From Salvator merianae (taxonomy: Eukaryota; Chordata; Lepidosauria; Squamata; Teiidae), in NCBI GenBank assembly GCA_003586115.2, contig QVOM02000057.1, forward strand, positions 1,618,163 through 1,682,162: a stretch of DNA of 64,000 nucleotides, in the 5' to 3' direction. This document shows, piece by piece, positions 11,886-25,089 of this stretch. Position 1 is the stretch's first letter. Every line of letters begins with the position of its first letter. The notes beneath the pieces were generated by a model, which had not been told where the DNA came from, searched no databases, and saw only the letters and a program-made list of their open reading frames with translations. The position numbers and the translations under genes were made by a program.

Positions 11886-14034
11886 GGAAAGGCTTAAGGT
11901 ATGGAAAATGAGGGCTCTGGAAACAGCACCATGGACAGCTCTAAAATAATCCCCTGCTCTCCTTGGCCTGAGCAATGAACTAGCCAAGGATGAAGGCCCG
12001 GAAACAGCTGAGAACAGAGAAACCCAACAGAGTCCTGAAAATCCTTTCTGCTGAAGTCAGGAGTCACCCAGAGCACTACGTTCTGTACCACAGAGCAAGC
12101 AGTGGCCGACATTCAGTTTGTTGGCTGAATGGACTTTCCTGAGGCATAGCATCATTTCACTCCAGTCTGATTTGCCTTTGTGTGGGCTTTTCACTCATAT
12201 TCTTTTCTAGCCCTTCATTTGACTGCAACGTATGACCAAATTTTGCGAGTTTCTGCTTGATGACCATTGCCTCAAGCGAGCAGGCAAGTTTTTTTTTTTT
12301 TCAGGACTATCAGTTGGTCCTTTTTTGCACTCCACCACATTCTTTGTAACCCTCTCAAGAATCATTATTTGAAAGCATCTCTTTTCTCTCACTCTTTCTC
12401 AGTTTCCAGCTTTCACAACTGTACATTATTACAGGAAAGACTATTGCTTTAACCACCATGATCTTTGCTGCTAGTGAAACGTCCATAACTTTGACGAAGC
12501 TAGAGAGGGGCAACCTGAAAAACAAACGAAAACCTTAGAACCATGGTTTGGAAAAGCCATCTGCAAAGAAAAAATTATTTTTTAGTTGTTTCCAGGATGC
12601 AGGTAGGGGTTAGTTCACACACTTGCCATTCATGTGAGGAGTTTGAGAAAGCCATCCAAGATAGATAGATTTTCCTCCCTCCAATTGTATTGATTTAGAG
12701 AGCCATTTCAAGCAAGGCTTCTGACCGTCTCAGCCCAAGGAGCTTAAAACACTTGGCAGTTTTTATTTGCCCCCTCAATCTATTTTAAAATTTGTAGTGA
12801 TATGCAACACCCAGTTTTTTTGCAAAGAAGACAAGCAAATAGCCAAGGAAGATATCAGCCAAAGCCCTGTGCAAATCTCTCTTGGGTTTCCCCCAAATTC
12901 ATGTCACAACTTCCAATCAACTTCCTACTAAGATAAAAAGAAATCCCCAAGCTGCTTCTAAACTAGTGATAACACACAATCCCCAAACCACAGTGCGCCA
13001 TAACTGTGTATTTTGCAAGTGAATAAATGCACAGGCAGGTACAGAAAACCCCTTCTTTAAGAGTGCGAGAGATTCCGGAAAGGTTTTAAATTATTTCGCT
13101 TCCCCTTTTCCCCTGTTTATTTTCAGAGTTCCAAATTCAAAATCTAGTGTCCCCAGATCCCATAGGATTCCTACCCTGTCTATGGCTACCTTCTAATGAC
13201 TCCGATCACCTGCCTTTTGCAAGGGATGTGTCAAGTGTGAAAACTAGAGGGCCTCTGAGCATGGGCAAAGCACTTATTTTTGTCTCTGGCATCACCCCCT
13301 TGCCACTGAACAACTGAATGGATTTCCAAAGAGCACAAATTGAGGGCCAGAAGCTGTAACTCCTAACCAGGCCAAACTTTTAGAATTCATATGCAGATTT
13401 GCCCCGTGAAAACAGCAACACATCCTGCTGGAAAGGCAAAACGGTTTGTCAAAGGGAAAAGCTCTGGATATTTAATTTGGGCGGATCTCTCTCCTTTCTC
13501 TTTCTCTTTCTTTCTCTCTCTCTGCTTCTCTCTCTGCATCTCCCCCTTGCTGACTTCTTTTCCCCATCGAACGCTCCCCCTAGCCGCCAAGAACTTTGGA
13601 GCCACCCAGCAAACAGCCCTAATTCTTGTCTTCCCCGTTGCCATAGCTGCAGAGCAATTCTGGGTATATTGATGTTCCTTGCATTGATCCGCGCGGTGGT
13701 GCGGTGTCTGGACATGAGGCAGAGCCATTGTGCTGGAGAAGCTGACAGACTGCAATCAATAACACCCAACGTCTCTCATCCCTTCCCTGCCATTTCCACC
13801 CATTTTCTACACGCGCGCGCGCGGGCGCGCACACAAACCCCATGCACACACAATGCCAGCTTTGCTTCGCCCTAGGTAAGCGGGTTGCAAAGCCGGTGGT
13901 GGGTGAGCAGCCCTTAAACAGGAGAAGTTTCTCAGGTGATTATCTTTTCCTTTCCACAAGCTTCTTCCTGTTTGTTTGTTTGCTTCCTTGCATCCTCAAA
14001 AGAGAGCAAAATATTCCAGGTCCAACCTCGGCAT
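11886..14034. other. Intergenic, no recognisable gene
   Basis: It contains a CT-rich low-complexity tract near 13490-13530 and a short GC/CA alternation at 13813-13835. Long open frames around 13390-13875 on both strands run through this low-complexity DNA and are not supported as genes. Confidence 0.5.
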
Positions 14035-14305
14035 CTCCCCAGAAGGAGGAGTAGAAAACCACATCCATAGCGTTGCCAAGAAAACTGCACAGCAGTGCCT
14101 ACGTGTCCACAAACAGCCCACTGCGATTTGGTGCCTCTGTCTTTACGGAAGGCCTGTCACTTGGAGCAGAGAATCTGCTTTCTCCGCTGAAGGTCTTGGG
14201 TTCAAATCATGAGCACCTCCTTGGAAGAAAGCAAGGGCAAACCACTTCTGTATCCTGGCCAAGAAAACTGCCCAGATTTGCTCATAAAGACACCAAGAGT
14301 CACGC
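14035..14305 (+). mobile_element. Two SINE pieces in tandem
   Basis: A tail piece (about 14055-14100, 'gttgccaagaaaactgcaca') is followed by a fuller copy with a tRNA-like head (GGGTTCAAATCATGAGC, from 14190). This second copy runs into 'gggcaaaccacttctgtatc' and 'ggccaagaaaactgccca'. Both are on the + strand. Confidence 0.65.
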
Positions 14306-17300
14306 TTAATTCAAGGATATCTTTTCCTACAAGTAAAGACAGGAAAAGACAGGATGTCTAGTTCACCTATATTTTAACTCCTTAAAATACATCCTCTGGG
14401 CTTAGCTATTGCAAAGATGTGGTTCTTCCATGCCTTCTGAAGGTCTGCCCCCACATTCACCCAGAAGCCCAGCTGGAAACTTTCTTCTGTGCAAGCTATT
14501 TTCCTTTCCGGCCTTTCAAAAGCTCTTCCTCCTAAGCGTGTTGCTCACGAAGCACTACATTTGCACAATACAAATCACCAGGCAGAATAGAATAGCCCCC
14601 CGCACAGAAACCCTGTCCTGGGGAACAGAAGCTCCCTGGTTCAGTATGCCCACCCCTCAGAGCATGGGCAGGCATGCGAATAAGACCCGGACGCCACTGC
14701 TGTCGATTGCCATAGGTTTGTTTGTGTGTGGATGCTTCCTAAGTTAACCTTCCCTGCGAAATAGTTCTCTTTGTAAGGCCGAGACACAATACTTCTTTAT
14801 GCTCTTTCCCTCCTTGGTTCGGGCCAAGCAACCCTGATTTATCTTGTTTTTGCTGCAACTGGCAGGAACACCAATTTCCATTGCTTTTCCTCCCAGCGAC
14901 GCAGTGGCTAATGATTTTGCTAATAATAACATGCTGCGCATTAAAAATCCATCCTTGGTTTCTGAGTGGCAGCGATAAGAGATCTTTCCAGCCACAGTTG
15001 TTCCTAGCACCCATCAACCAGCGGCCTTTCACGTGGACCAGACTGAGCCAGGGGAAACCGGGACTTCGTGGCTTGGACCCATTAGGTGCCCTTCGTGGAC
15101 GAATTAATTTGGAATAAATAGCTTGCCCCGTTTCTGAACTTGTTAAACCTGCATTGCAAGTGGTGTTCTGCTCCAGAATGAAGATCCTTCTGAGTATCGT
15201 CTAATTTGCCATAGAACCAATCAAAAGCCTTTGTTTAGAAGCCCATGAATAGAAAGAACATCAGCATCCAGTATTTCAGAGATAGAGTGCCACTAAATCT
15301 GGAAGTTCCATCAGGCTAGTAGGTCAAAAAAAGCAATGAAGAGGACATTTTGTACTCTGATTTATATCTTCTATTAAATGTTTACATGACATTTTGCATT
15401 ATTACCTTTCTTCAAATAGGCAGGAGAAAGAAAAGGAAAAATTATTTTTGAAAGGCTTTGCCTACATCCCACTGAACAGGCAAGATCAGTGCAGCATGGA
15501 CAGTTGTGAATTTCACCCAGTTCTTCTAAGTTTATACAGTTAAAAAAAAGTTTTCAAAATTTTTGATAGCTATGATTCTTTCTTTCTTTTTGTTTTGTTT
15601 TGTTAATTTTAAAGAAAATTAATGTGCCGAAACTGTGCATCCCCTGCAATAAAGCCCTATCCTATCACGCCCCATGCCACAGATTTTCGCAAACCAATCA
15701 GATTGCATCTTATCCTGTCAGCCTCGATAAAAGCTCCATGGCAAATCTGGGCTGCTCTCTTAGTCAACTTCTTTGCAGCTTGCAAAACCCTGCAGACCAG
15801 CAGTTCACCTCCCAGCTGGGTGTGTCACAGTCTCTATGTACGGCAGACAGGAATGGAACAGGTGTGGTTTCCCTTGGCATGGGTACCTTTAACAAAGAGC
15901 CCAGGTGTTTTACTCATCTCCCTGGTATGACTAAAGGAATCTAAATTTAGGTCCTTGACGAAAGCACCAGGCCGCTGCTTAGCAGCCTGATTTGGCATTG
16001 CTCTGAATTATTAAAGGTACTTTTCCATCTACCTGTTTGTTGCTTGCCTGGTAGCCCACTAATAGAGGCCTTTTAATTTGTGTCTGTCTCAACTCTGAGC
16101 TGAATAAGATGAGCTTCTCCTCTGGGCACCTGGATGTCTGCTTCTGAAAGACTACTGGTCCCCTCCTATGGCAAACCCTGGGACTGCAGCTAACACAATG
16201 CCAGCCGGAATTCTATATATCCGGGAAAGCAATTTCATGCAACAATTCTTCTTCTGGTTACACACTTTTTTAAAACGTAAAACCAGTCAACAAAGGAATA
16301 TGATTTTTTTGCTCGGCTGGTAGTTTGGGGAGGAGCAAAATGACCAGATATAAAATGAGGGGGCTGTATTTGAAAAGGGGCAAAAAACATTATAGTAAAA
16401 GCAACAGTCCCTATAACTGCAGAGCCAGCTGGCCAGTGTCAACAGAATAGAATTCCAAAGGGGATACCTGCAAAACAAACCGTGGACTTTCCAATGTGCC
16501 TGTGAAATTTGCAGAAATGTAAAAATGCTTTTAAAGACAAAGGTAAAGGAACAAGGGAGAGATGGAAATATTATGTATGGGCTTTGTTTGTATTTGGTAT
16601 GATAAGAGATAAAAGAAAAAAAATGGGAAGGGAACTAGGTGAAGAAGGAATTCAGGTCGATTTGGGGGGTGGGTGGCTGGCTATTAAATAATATTAAGAG
16701 CAGAACAGATCAAGAGGAAAGAGAAGGGATAATGAGAGATTTCCCAAAAGAAATAGAGGAAATAATTGGAGAATGGACCTGTAAGGGGGGAGTAATATAA
16801 AATGTTGGTTTACGGGGGAAAATGTAATTTATATAAACTTTAATTCATTGTATTGATTAATTTCCACTTGTGAGTCTAGTCTAATACAAGGTACAATTTT
16901 TTTTAAAAAAAGCAAAATTAAAGCAAGATTTACAAGTCCAAATGATTTATTTAAAATTTACAATTAAAACTTTAAAATACCAACAAAATAATGATTAAAA
17001 CAACAAAACAAAAGCTCCTTCATATGCCAGTGGTGAACAATACTGGAACTGGGCCCAAATCTCCATAGGTGACAGAATTATTGGTGTTTTTGCCAGCAGA
17101 CACCTCTTAATTTCTCTCTCCACTTCTCCAAATCTGCAACACCATCTCTTCTGTGTAGAAGCAAATGGGGCGAGCAGAAGTCATGATAAATCAGCTTCAG
17201 AGCTGCCACAGGGTTCTTTGCAAAGAGAAGAAGGAGAGACTAGAAATGCACTCTGCATATGCACAGAGGCATGTGTATGATTGGAAACAAAGAGCAGCTT

Positions 17301-17649
17301 CTAACTGGGTAGCCCTAGTGAGTTACTAAATTACTCCTTGTTCCTATTGAATACAATAAAAGCCTGGAGAACAGTTAGTCCGTGCACACTCAGAAAAACT
17401 TTGCCCAGAGCGCCCTTCCTAAAGAAGTGGCGAGGAAAAGGAATTCTGCACATGTTCAGAGGCACTTTCCTGTTATTACAAACTGAGAACTCGTTCCCCT
17501 GAGGAGAAGCAAAATGCACTCTGCACACACTCTTGAGTCCTTTCCAAACACTGGAGGACACGCACTTTGTACATGCCCAGATGTAATCTCTCCTTGCAAC
17601 ATAGACTATACAAAGTCCTGATCGCCCACTGAGCATGCTCAGACTAGAC
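14306..17649. other. Intergenic, no recognisable gene
   Basis: Mostly unique-looking AT-rich sequence. The part 16500-16900 is purine-rich with a long A/T-rich end and could be a decayed retroelement 3' end, but I cannot assign it. No gene is supported. Confidence 0.45.
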
Positions 17650-17906
17650 ACTATCTCCCGAGGTCGGTTGGCCCCACCCCTGCCCTCTCTAAGCCCTGCC
17701 TCGCTCTCTATTGGCTAAGGAGCCCGCCCATCAAATTCAATTAAGCTTTTCCCACGCCCCTCGCCGTCTTTCGCTTTCCACCAAGGGCCGTCCCCTTGGC
17801 CCGCCTCTCCTCCTGGCAGCTCGCTTTTGGATTGGATGGCAGGCCCCGTCGCTCAAGCAACGCTAGGGGGCGGTGCCTAACTTAGAAGGCGGAGCGGGTG
17901 AAGAAA

Positions 17907-17920
17907 GCCGCCATTTTGGC
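17907..17920 (-). promoter_or_regulatory. YY1-type binding site
   Basis: GCCGCCATTTTGGC reads on the minus strand as GCCAAAATGGCGGC, an excellent match to the YY1 consensus (AAnATGGCGGC). Such sites are typical of the 5' UTR or start region of TATA-less housekeeping genes. Here it lies 123 bp upstream of the ENSA start codon. Confidence 0.65.
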
Positions 17921-18042
17921 TCGGCTGTGGAAAGTGACTGGGAGGGAGCAGCGACGCGGGCGCTGCCGGAGCAGTAGCGCCGGCCCCGCCTGGCCCAGCG
18001 CTTCGGCCTTTCTTTGCTCGGCACGACCCACCCTGCCCAGTC

Positions 18043-18102
18043 ATGTCGGACACGCCCGGCAGCGGTGGTGGCCGATCTGACGAGACCAGCGCCGAGAAAC
18101 AG
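18043..18102 (+). CDS. ENSA: ENSA coding exon 1
   Basis: Sixty bases encode the 20-residue N-terminus, which is Gly/Ser-rich and variable in the family and ends SAEKQ. The donor CAG|GTGAGA is strong. The ATG at 18043 is the first in-frame start in the CpG island. Confidence 0.9.
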
Positions 18103-21017
18103 GTGAGACATTAGGCTTAGTGGCGGGGGAGGAGGAGGAGAGCCTGCGTTAACGTGCGCGAGAGAGGGTCTGCATCCTGATTGGGCCCATGGGCTGTCGG
18201 TCCTCGCGGGGCTGCGTCCTCATTGGCGTTTCGCGAGGGACTCTCGGCGATCATTGGCTAATGCTTCGGAGATGGGCGGTACATCCTGGTCTTGGTGGTG
18301 GTGGTGGGGGAACTGTCCTTTATACCATAGAGATGAGCTGTAGGGGGACGGAGTCGCACTTCCTGTTTAAAAAACGTCTCGAAAACACGAGTGTTCTGTC
18401 TAGCCTTCTAGAACGTCTGTGGTTGAGAGGATGCAGCAAAGAATGGGCAAACTTCAGCAGCTGCTCCCCCCCCTCCATATTCCTTTTTTTAATATTTTGC
18501 GAGCCTGGATGTCCTAATTCTTTATATAGTAGTTGCTAAACCTCTCTGGGAATCTTTCACCTGAAAAAATAGGATTTTAAAATGCTGTAGACAAACTACA
18601 GGGTTTTATGCGGCCTAGAATGGGTAGATTAAACCATTCTAGGCTGTAAATTGCCAGCAGGCCCCATATTAAGGGCTGATTTGGCAGGCTTCTCGTTTTA
18701 GCAGCAGCAGTCAAGTTCAGTTTGAGGCTGGAGATGCATAAATAGTCTGAGCTAGTGAGGGACTCCTGCTCATTATTTTAAGCAGCTTTTATGGTGGCGC
18801 TCAGAAACTAAAGGGTCGCGGGCTCCGTCAGTTCCTCTGTGTGGACATAACTGTTGGACAAGGAAGAAGTAAAACCAGGCATCTGTAAAGACTGCTGCTC
18901 ACGAAGGTGACTGGATGGAAAGCTCCCTAGCTTTTCTGCAAAATACTTTGCTGGGCAGGTTTGCTGTAGCTCACTAAACGTGTGGGCTTTCATAGCAAGG
19001 ATGCATTGTGGGTATTGAGCAGGGCATGGAAGGGCGGGGTTGAAGATCTTAGGTCCCTTTCAGGGGCTGTTAAGATGCACCCTGCTCTCTTTGAGAAGTT
19101 CATATACTGCAGAGTCACCTGTGAATGCATTTGCGCACACCTCCGCTGTGATGTGAATGGCTGCGGCTTCCTAGGACCAATCTGCAGCTTAGCCCAACTT
19201 CCTAAACACTGAAATGGGTGAGATCTTTGCCTTTAAAAACTGGTCAGGAATTCCCCTCTCAATTACTTCCAGTTTTCTGGATGGAAGGACTTGCGGGAGC
19301 AGATTCTTCTGCTCGGATCAGATTTTGTTTAGAAGGCCTGTGCTGTTGATGGCAGCTAGTATAGAAGTGGAACAAAGAGGCTGTGCCTGAAGACTTAGAA
19401 CTGAGGGCTGAGGGATCAGTGCGTGCTTCCCCGGTATTTGTAGAGTGGAGGCCCGCTCTGAGATGGCAGGGCTGAAAAGCCATTCTTGTTCATCCCACGG
19501 GGCTCTGTGGAGGCGTTCTTCCCTTCCTCCTTTTGCTGCAGTGGTGGCAGTTTTTGCTCTGAGGCGTCTATTTTTTTTCCAGAACACTGCCCACACGCTC
19601 ATGAGGAGCTGAGCCAAAATCAGTGGATGTAGTCACTCATGCTGCCTCTTCTCCCAACTCTTCAGAGCAGCGGGACGTTCTGAGGGCGCTGCCAAAACAT
19701 TTGCTTTGGATGTACGTCTCGTTGTTCTGATGTTGGGGTTGCAACACAGATAGTCTGGGGATTCCTCTGGATGCCCTTGGTGTTTCTTGCAACACTGAAG
19801 ACAGGCAGAAAGAGCTCTTTTTATGCAGGATTTGTGCCTCTTCAGCTTCCAAAGAGACATCTATATATATATATATATATATATATCTATTTACAGATAA
19901 CCAAAGGGGGTCACACAGATCCCCATTATCAGACATCCACAGTCTATCTCCAGTTGTGTCAATAACAGATTTAGTGTGCACGTTCAAGTGTTGTGTATCT
20001 GGCTTTTTTGTCGTGGAAATTTCAGCTTTTTTGGCCCAAGAAGTCGTTGTCAGTGGTTTTATAATAAAACGTTTTTGTACCCCAGTAGGAGGTGGCATGT
20101 CTTCAGAACTGGACTTACCATAGAAATGGCAGGTTAGGGGAAGAAAAGTAGGTTGGGTGTGTTTTTAAGAAGGAACGCTAACTAAATTCACTCCAGCCTG
20201 TCAAACAGAGTAGGCCTTTCCTTGTTTTCTACTCCCATTCACATTGTGTGCTTCATCCACTAGGAACTTCAGTTGTGCCTAGTCCTAAGCCGTCTTCTCT
20301 CCCAGCCATAGTGTTTGAAGCTGCTTCAAAATACACATCTGTCTGTTTGCAGTTTACAGGGACTTTCCAAAGCCATGGCTATCCACGATTCAAATATAGT
20401 TCTCAATTATTCTGCATTTTCTAACAGGATGCCCAAGAGAAGGAAGCTGTCATCCCTGAGAGAGCTGAAGAGGCGAAGCTCAAAGCCAAATACCCAAACT
20501 TAGGACTTCAGAAGCCCGGTGGTTCTGACTTCTTAATGAAAAGACTCCAGAAGGGGGTACGTGTGCACACAGGCGTTGCTTGTAAAGCTAGGAAGTTTCC
20601 CTTACACTTGTATCTCTCAGGGCGGTTTCCACAGTTAAAACGTATAACAAACCACGTTTAAAACGACCGTGCAAAGTTTCCAACTTGTGTCGTAGCAGGT
20701 TCACTTCAGATCATTCCTCGCATGCTCCCTGGGGGAAAACTGAAAGACCTTTATTTGGCTCATTTGTCCAAGCGGCAGCTGGCACTGGTTGCTCGTGTCT
20801 CCTCGGGATTTTAAATTCTGCTTCCTCTCTTTCTTTCCGTTTCCAGCAAAAATACTTTGATTCTGGCGATTACAACATGGCCAAAGCCAAAATCAAGAAC
20901 AAGCAGCTGCCAACCGCAGGGAACGACAAGAACCTGGTGACAGGTGACCATATCCCCACTCCGCAGGATCTACCGCAGAGGAAGTCCTCTCTTGTGACCA
21001 GCAAGCTGGCGGGGTGA
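18043..21017 (+). CDS. ENSA: ENSA, alpha-endosulfine (three exons)
   Basis: Coding exons are 18043-18102, 20428-20556 and 20847-21017; all introns are GT-AG and in phase 0. The product is 119 aa. ENSA is a small, largely unstructured cytosolic phosphoprotein. When the Greatwall kinase (MASTL) phosphorylates it, it inhibits PP2A-B55 and so permits mitotic entry. The Greatwall site motif FDSGDY is at residues 67-72, so the target is Ser69. A PKA-type site RKSS is at 108-111. The conserved core starts at [14 protein letters not shown] (30-43) and includes [20 protein letters not shown]. The paralogue ARPP19 is the alternative; KNLVTGDH and [12 protein letters not shown], together with MCL1 next door, favour ENSA. 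Two oddities: NLGLQKPGG has one extra Leu compared with the usual LGQKPGG, and the protein ends at KLAG without the short GQVE tail of the main human form. Confidence 0.96.
18181..20427 (+). other. ENSA: ENSA intron 1
   Basis: The intron proper runs 18103-20427. The only clear repeat is the (AT)n at 19862-19887. The open frames here (for example 19637-20098 minus) cross that repeat and are not supported. Confidence 0.7.
19862..19887. repeat. (AT)n microsatellite
   Basis: Uninterrupted alternating TA within ENSA intron 1. Confidence 0.95.
20428..20556 (+). CDS. ENSA: ENSA coding exon 2
   Basis: The acceptor is ttttctaacag|GAT and the donor GGG|GTACGT. It encodes 43 residues from DAQEKE to KRLQKG, the first half of the conserved ENSA/ARPP19 core. 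The extra Leu (CTT, 20494-20496) lies in this exon. Confidence 0.96.
20847..21017 (+). CDS. ENSA: ENSA coding exon 3 (terminal)
   Basis: The acceptor is tttccag|CAAAAA. It encodes 56 residues including the Greatwall motif [12 protein letters not shown] and the PKA-type motif QRKSSLV, then TGA at 21015-21017. Confidence 0.96.
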   Translation, partial: QKYFDSGDYNMAKAKIKNKQLPTAGNDKNLVTGDHIPTPQDLPQRKSSLVTSKLAG

Positions 21018-21383
21018 CCTGCCCTCCCTGCCCCCGAAGTCCTTTTTCTTTCATGGTTTTGTTTTGGGGGTTGGGGTTGTTTTCCTTTTTTTTGTTTTGT
21101 TTTTTGTTTTGTCAAACCGATTGAACTTTGCTGTGTCATAGAGCTGGGACACTCGCAGAACTCTTAGAGCCGTTGGAAATGCGTACAGGAGGCGGTGCCA
21201 GAAGCGGAGATCTTGCCGGCGTCTGCCGTCCTGTTCTGAGTTTGCTCGAAGCCGGCGCCGGGCCGGAGGGCTTGCGAATTGCTGTGGGGACAAAGTCCAG
21301 GTTTCCCTTGGACTTTCCTCGCCCTTCCCGGCAAAGCTGAAGAAAGGCAGCGGCGTCTAAGGTTGCCTCTTACGGCTGAGGGA

Positions 21384-21460
21384 GGAAAGGAAAGGAAAGG
21401 AAAGGAAAGGAAAGGAAAGGAAAGGAAAGGAAAGGAAAGGAAAGGAAAGGAAAGGAAAGG
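21384..21460. repeat. (GGAAA)n pentanucleotide array
   Basis: About fifteen uninterrupted GGAAA units lie some 370 bp after the ENSA stop codon. The array is perfectly regular, so it is probably young and length-variable. The strand is purine-only, so triplex formation or replication slippage is plausible. Confidence 0.97.
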
Positions 21461-24400
21461 CACGTGTTCGAGGAGAGCCTCAGGGTATATACGGCTGTGG
21501 TCTTTCGCCATAAGGTTATCGCTTAGCCTGGCGAGGGGGCGCGGCCCTGCTCAGACGTTGTTGAGGTCTTTCCGGCAGAGCCGCAGGCTAGGCCACGCCG
21601 ACTGGGGCTCATGGGAAACTGAGGGCGAAATGTCTGGAGGTGTTTTGGGAAGAGCCTGGTCTCAGCTGTTCTGTGCTACCAGCGCTGAGGTGCTGAGGCT
21701 GTGAACTGCCCATCAGCAGGGGCAGGGTTAGGAGGCACGAACCCCCCATACCTCTTGGCCCGCTTGAAGCCCGAGGGCGCGAAGACCAGGCCGATGGCCG
21801 CCTATTCCAGCACTGCTTGAGTTTCTGAGGTCAAAGGGTTACGATATGGGTGCTGGTGTTGCTTCTTGGACGGGCGGAGGGAGCCCCCCTCTCCCCCCGG
21901 GGAAATAATCTGGAGGTGGGCCAAAATCATGCTATCCTCTCTTCTGAGCAGCGTTCCACCAGGTCCCGTTACTACCACTGTAGTTTGTTTGCGCTGGTTG
22001 CTTGCTTGCCTGCCGACTGTGGACTGGCACTTTGCTGGGCACGGCGCTGCCTCTAGTCTCTAGTCTCCCGTCAGTTTATTTTGATCGTGGTCTGAGGGTG
22101 CCAGGAGACCTGCCTGGGCGTCCCCTGGTGTTCTTATGAAAAATTAAATTCGGTGCCATGGAGAGCAAGAATCTGCGGTCTGGATTGATCCTGGAAATAG
22201 GAGTGGAGCAAGGTGTCCCAGTTATCGTGAGGCAAAAAACCCATAATCAGCTTTTCCATAGAAGATCTTCTGACGGCACCGAGAGAATACTGCCCATGTA
22301 GACCCCAGTTTCCCCCCTCCCCCCATAACCCTAAGGGCTAGGAACTTCATTTCGAGTTTAATGAAATGCAGGGATTGGGGAGTTTGAGTCCCACGCCCTG
22401 CACTGCTTTTTAGCAGATCTGAAACTGAAACTTACGCAGCGTCGTGCTCGGAGGCCCATACACCTGTCTTGGTTCCCCAGTAACCCTGATGCCAGTTTTG
22501 TGCTTTGAATTTTAATGTCTTATCGTCCTGCCTTAAAATGAGTTTCCAAATCCATCCTCCGCTGTTGGTGATCATGAGCAAAAGCCGATGGGGATAGTGC
22601 AGGAGAAAAAAAAAGAATTTGGAGAATAAAAACAGTGGATTGATAGAGCCATTTGCAGTTTAGGGGTTTACTTAGGAATGTGCTTGCAAGACCCATGACA
22701 CGTGTCAGGCAACAAAACCAGCTTTTATCTAGATTATCCCTGAGTCTTTCTGCTCTGATTCAGTTTGGCTGTGATAAGTGACTCCACAGTGGGCCATGCC
22801 ATCATGTTTCAGTCGATTGCATCAGATGTATTTTTCCAGACGGCTTTCATCGCATGTGGCCTTCCGCATGTGAAAAACAGGGTCTCCAGTTCCTCCATCA
22901 CTTAATTGGATTTTCAAATGCCCAAACTTTAGTGCCTTAACTGGAACAAGTTGGAACTGAGGGAGCTCCTCTCAGGCCTCGAACTGTAAATCTCTTGCTC
23001 TTCCTGTTGTCCCGCTTTGCGAATTGTCTCCTGAGTTTCGGAAGCCGTCATTTGAAGGGGTGAAACCTTTGGCCAGTGGCAAAGCGCAAGGAATTCTTCT
23101 TTCTGATGACAGTCCTTTGAGGTGCTTGAAATACTGCGCACCACGGGGATTTGATGGTAGCTCCTAGGCTCCGGCTCCAAAACAGCACAAAAGGTTTTTA
23201 AAAAGAAAAGAAACAACAGCCTGGCATCTTAATCTGCAGATTGCCTTTACCACAAGGGGTTATCACAGCCATGCATGCACGATGAAGCAGAGGCTAGAAG
23301 TCCACTGTCACTGTTACTGACAGGGCTGGCTGGAAAAGCTAAAATAAAAACTAGTTCCAAAATGGAGGCCACCATGAACCCTATAACGGCCCCAGACTAT
23401 TCTTGTGACAGTCTTGCAGCTCAGTTTCCTAAACTCAGTTTTACCTGTTTGATTTCCCCCCCGCCCTTAAACAGGAAGTCCTCTGGGTTAAGTACTTCTA
23501 CAGCAAACGAGATGGCACTTGTGAGTCCTGAGTACATTCTTGTGTGGCCTCTATTGATCCTGTTTCAGCCTGTTTGCACAGTTCAGGGATTTTCCAAGGC
23601 GCGGCGTCATTCCTTGCCAGGACAGTGCCATTCCCTTACGAACCATAGGCATGCACGTCTAAGCAGCCGCCCTGCTTTCAGCGCTAAAACCTGCATGGAG
23701 TCCGTGTGTTCCCGTGCTTGCGTATTTTAGGGTTCTGCTTACCGGCCGGTTGCCCGAGTGGGAATCAGAGGGTCCGGGTGCGCGCACAGGGCACCCACAA
23801 CGTCACCCCAGCAGTACCTAGAGGAGCCACCTGTTTTAATCTTTTCCCTGTTGTAGGCAGAGGGACCTGTGGCTTGTGGTGAATCATGCTGAGGAAATTC
23901 TGGTTGGGTTCCTAGGATTTGCAGTGGGGAGTCGGCACCAGGAATTACTCCTTTTTAAAAAAAAAAAAAAATCTTGAACATGATGCTCTGACGTTTCTTT
24001 CCTGGACCATGTCCAGATTTGTAAGTGGTATATTTATATGAGGTGGGGGGAGTGGTTTTACTTATTTATATAAAACGGAACTGACTGCTGCTTGCACCCG
24101 GTAATGAACAGTGGAATCACTGCAGGGACTAAGAAAACCATGAAAAACGCTTCTAAGTTCCATAACCTGTCACTCGTGGCGCGCTGCTCTGGGTTCTTTC
24201 TGGCCCTCTAGGATCTGTCTTTGCGAGCCCTGCGTCCTGCAAGCATTTTCGACCACATCCTGCGTCTGCTCTTGCTGTTTGGGGGGCGGGGGGTGGTGGG
24301 AATCCCTCTGGCAAAGACTCCCTTAGATCGGCCTTCAGCTGAGGACGTTTTCTTCTCCTGCATCTCACTGGGGCTTTTGGGAGCAGGATTCGTGCGGAGA

Positions 24401-24846
24401 TGGTTCTCCACTGGCTTCTCTTTCGCCTCTCACGAGCTTCTTGCAAACTTGTACAACTCCATTGAGCCCATCAAAAACCTCTTAAAACAATTCTCTTGTC
24501 CCAGCCATACTGTAAATAGATATGAATCATATATATATATAATATATAAATATATATAAATATATATAATTTTTTACATCATCCTCATCCCTACCTTCTA
24601 GTGTGTGCTTTTTTCTTAAAAAAAAAGGTGGGGGGCAGAAGATGAACAGTGGCAGGGAAATGGGGGCGGAGGGGTGGGAAATGGGGGGCGGAGTCTCTCT
24701 GCCTGCTGCCGCCCCCCGCCTGTTCCATTGGGCCCTAGTGCCGCAAGGTTTGATGCCCCCCAACTCTGAGCATTGGGCAGTTCCGGACTGTGTGGGTTAC
24801 ACTATACCAAGGTGAAAGGAAATTGCTGGGTGCAGAAACTTTTGGA

Positions 24847-24852
24847 AATAAA
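24847..24852 (+). terminator. ENSA: Candidate ENSA poly(A) signal
   Basis: AATAAA followed within 15-20 bp by a T/G-containing tract (CTCTTGTCTC). This is the last good signal before the L2 LINE block at 25.1 kb. Confidence 0.5.
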
Positions 24853-25089
24853 GTAAGCTCTTGTCTCAACCTGTAGATTTGAGCTCTTCTTTGTTGCCTC
24901 CCAAAGAACCTAAAAACACCTCGCTTATACTATGCTTGCAGATACTGTTTAGATTTCTGCACAAGGTTTATTAGCAGCAGCGTCTGGTTCTGCAGAGCCT
25001 CCGCCTGGGTGGTTGGACAGAGGGCACAAGGCTGGCTTACATTTTTCTAGGAAAGAGCTAGTGTGGGGTAGTGGTTGGAGCACTCACTA

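Larger units (their letters stand above)
17650..18180 (+). promoter_or_regulatory. ENSA CpG-island promoter
   Basis: The G+C and CpG content rise sharply here and enclose ENSA exon 1. Two inverted CCAAT boxes (ATTGG at 17710-17714 and 17831-17835) are visible. GC-rich motifs such as GGGGGCGG (near 17866) and a YY1-type site (17907-17920) follow. There is no TATA box, as expected for a housekeeping gene. The transcription start probably lies between about 17870 and 17940, which is inference from the YY1 site and the start codon at 18043. Confidence 0.75.
21018..24870 (+). other. ENSA: Presumed ENSA 3' UTR
   Basis: No gene is seen between the ENSA stop and an AATAAA at 24847-24852. An earlier AATAAA at 22625-22630 would give a shorter form. 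The interval includes a (GGAAA)n pentanucleotide array, T-rich runs and an AT-rich tract (24533-24573). That all of it is 3' UTR is inference; RNA reads would be needed to show it. Confidence 0.5.
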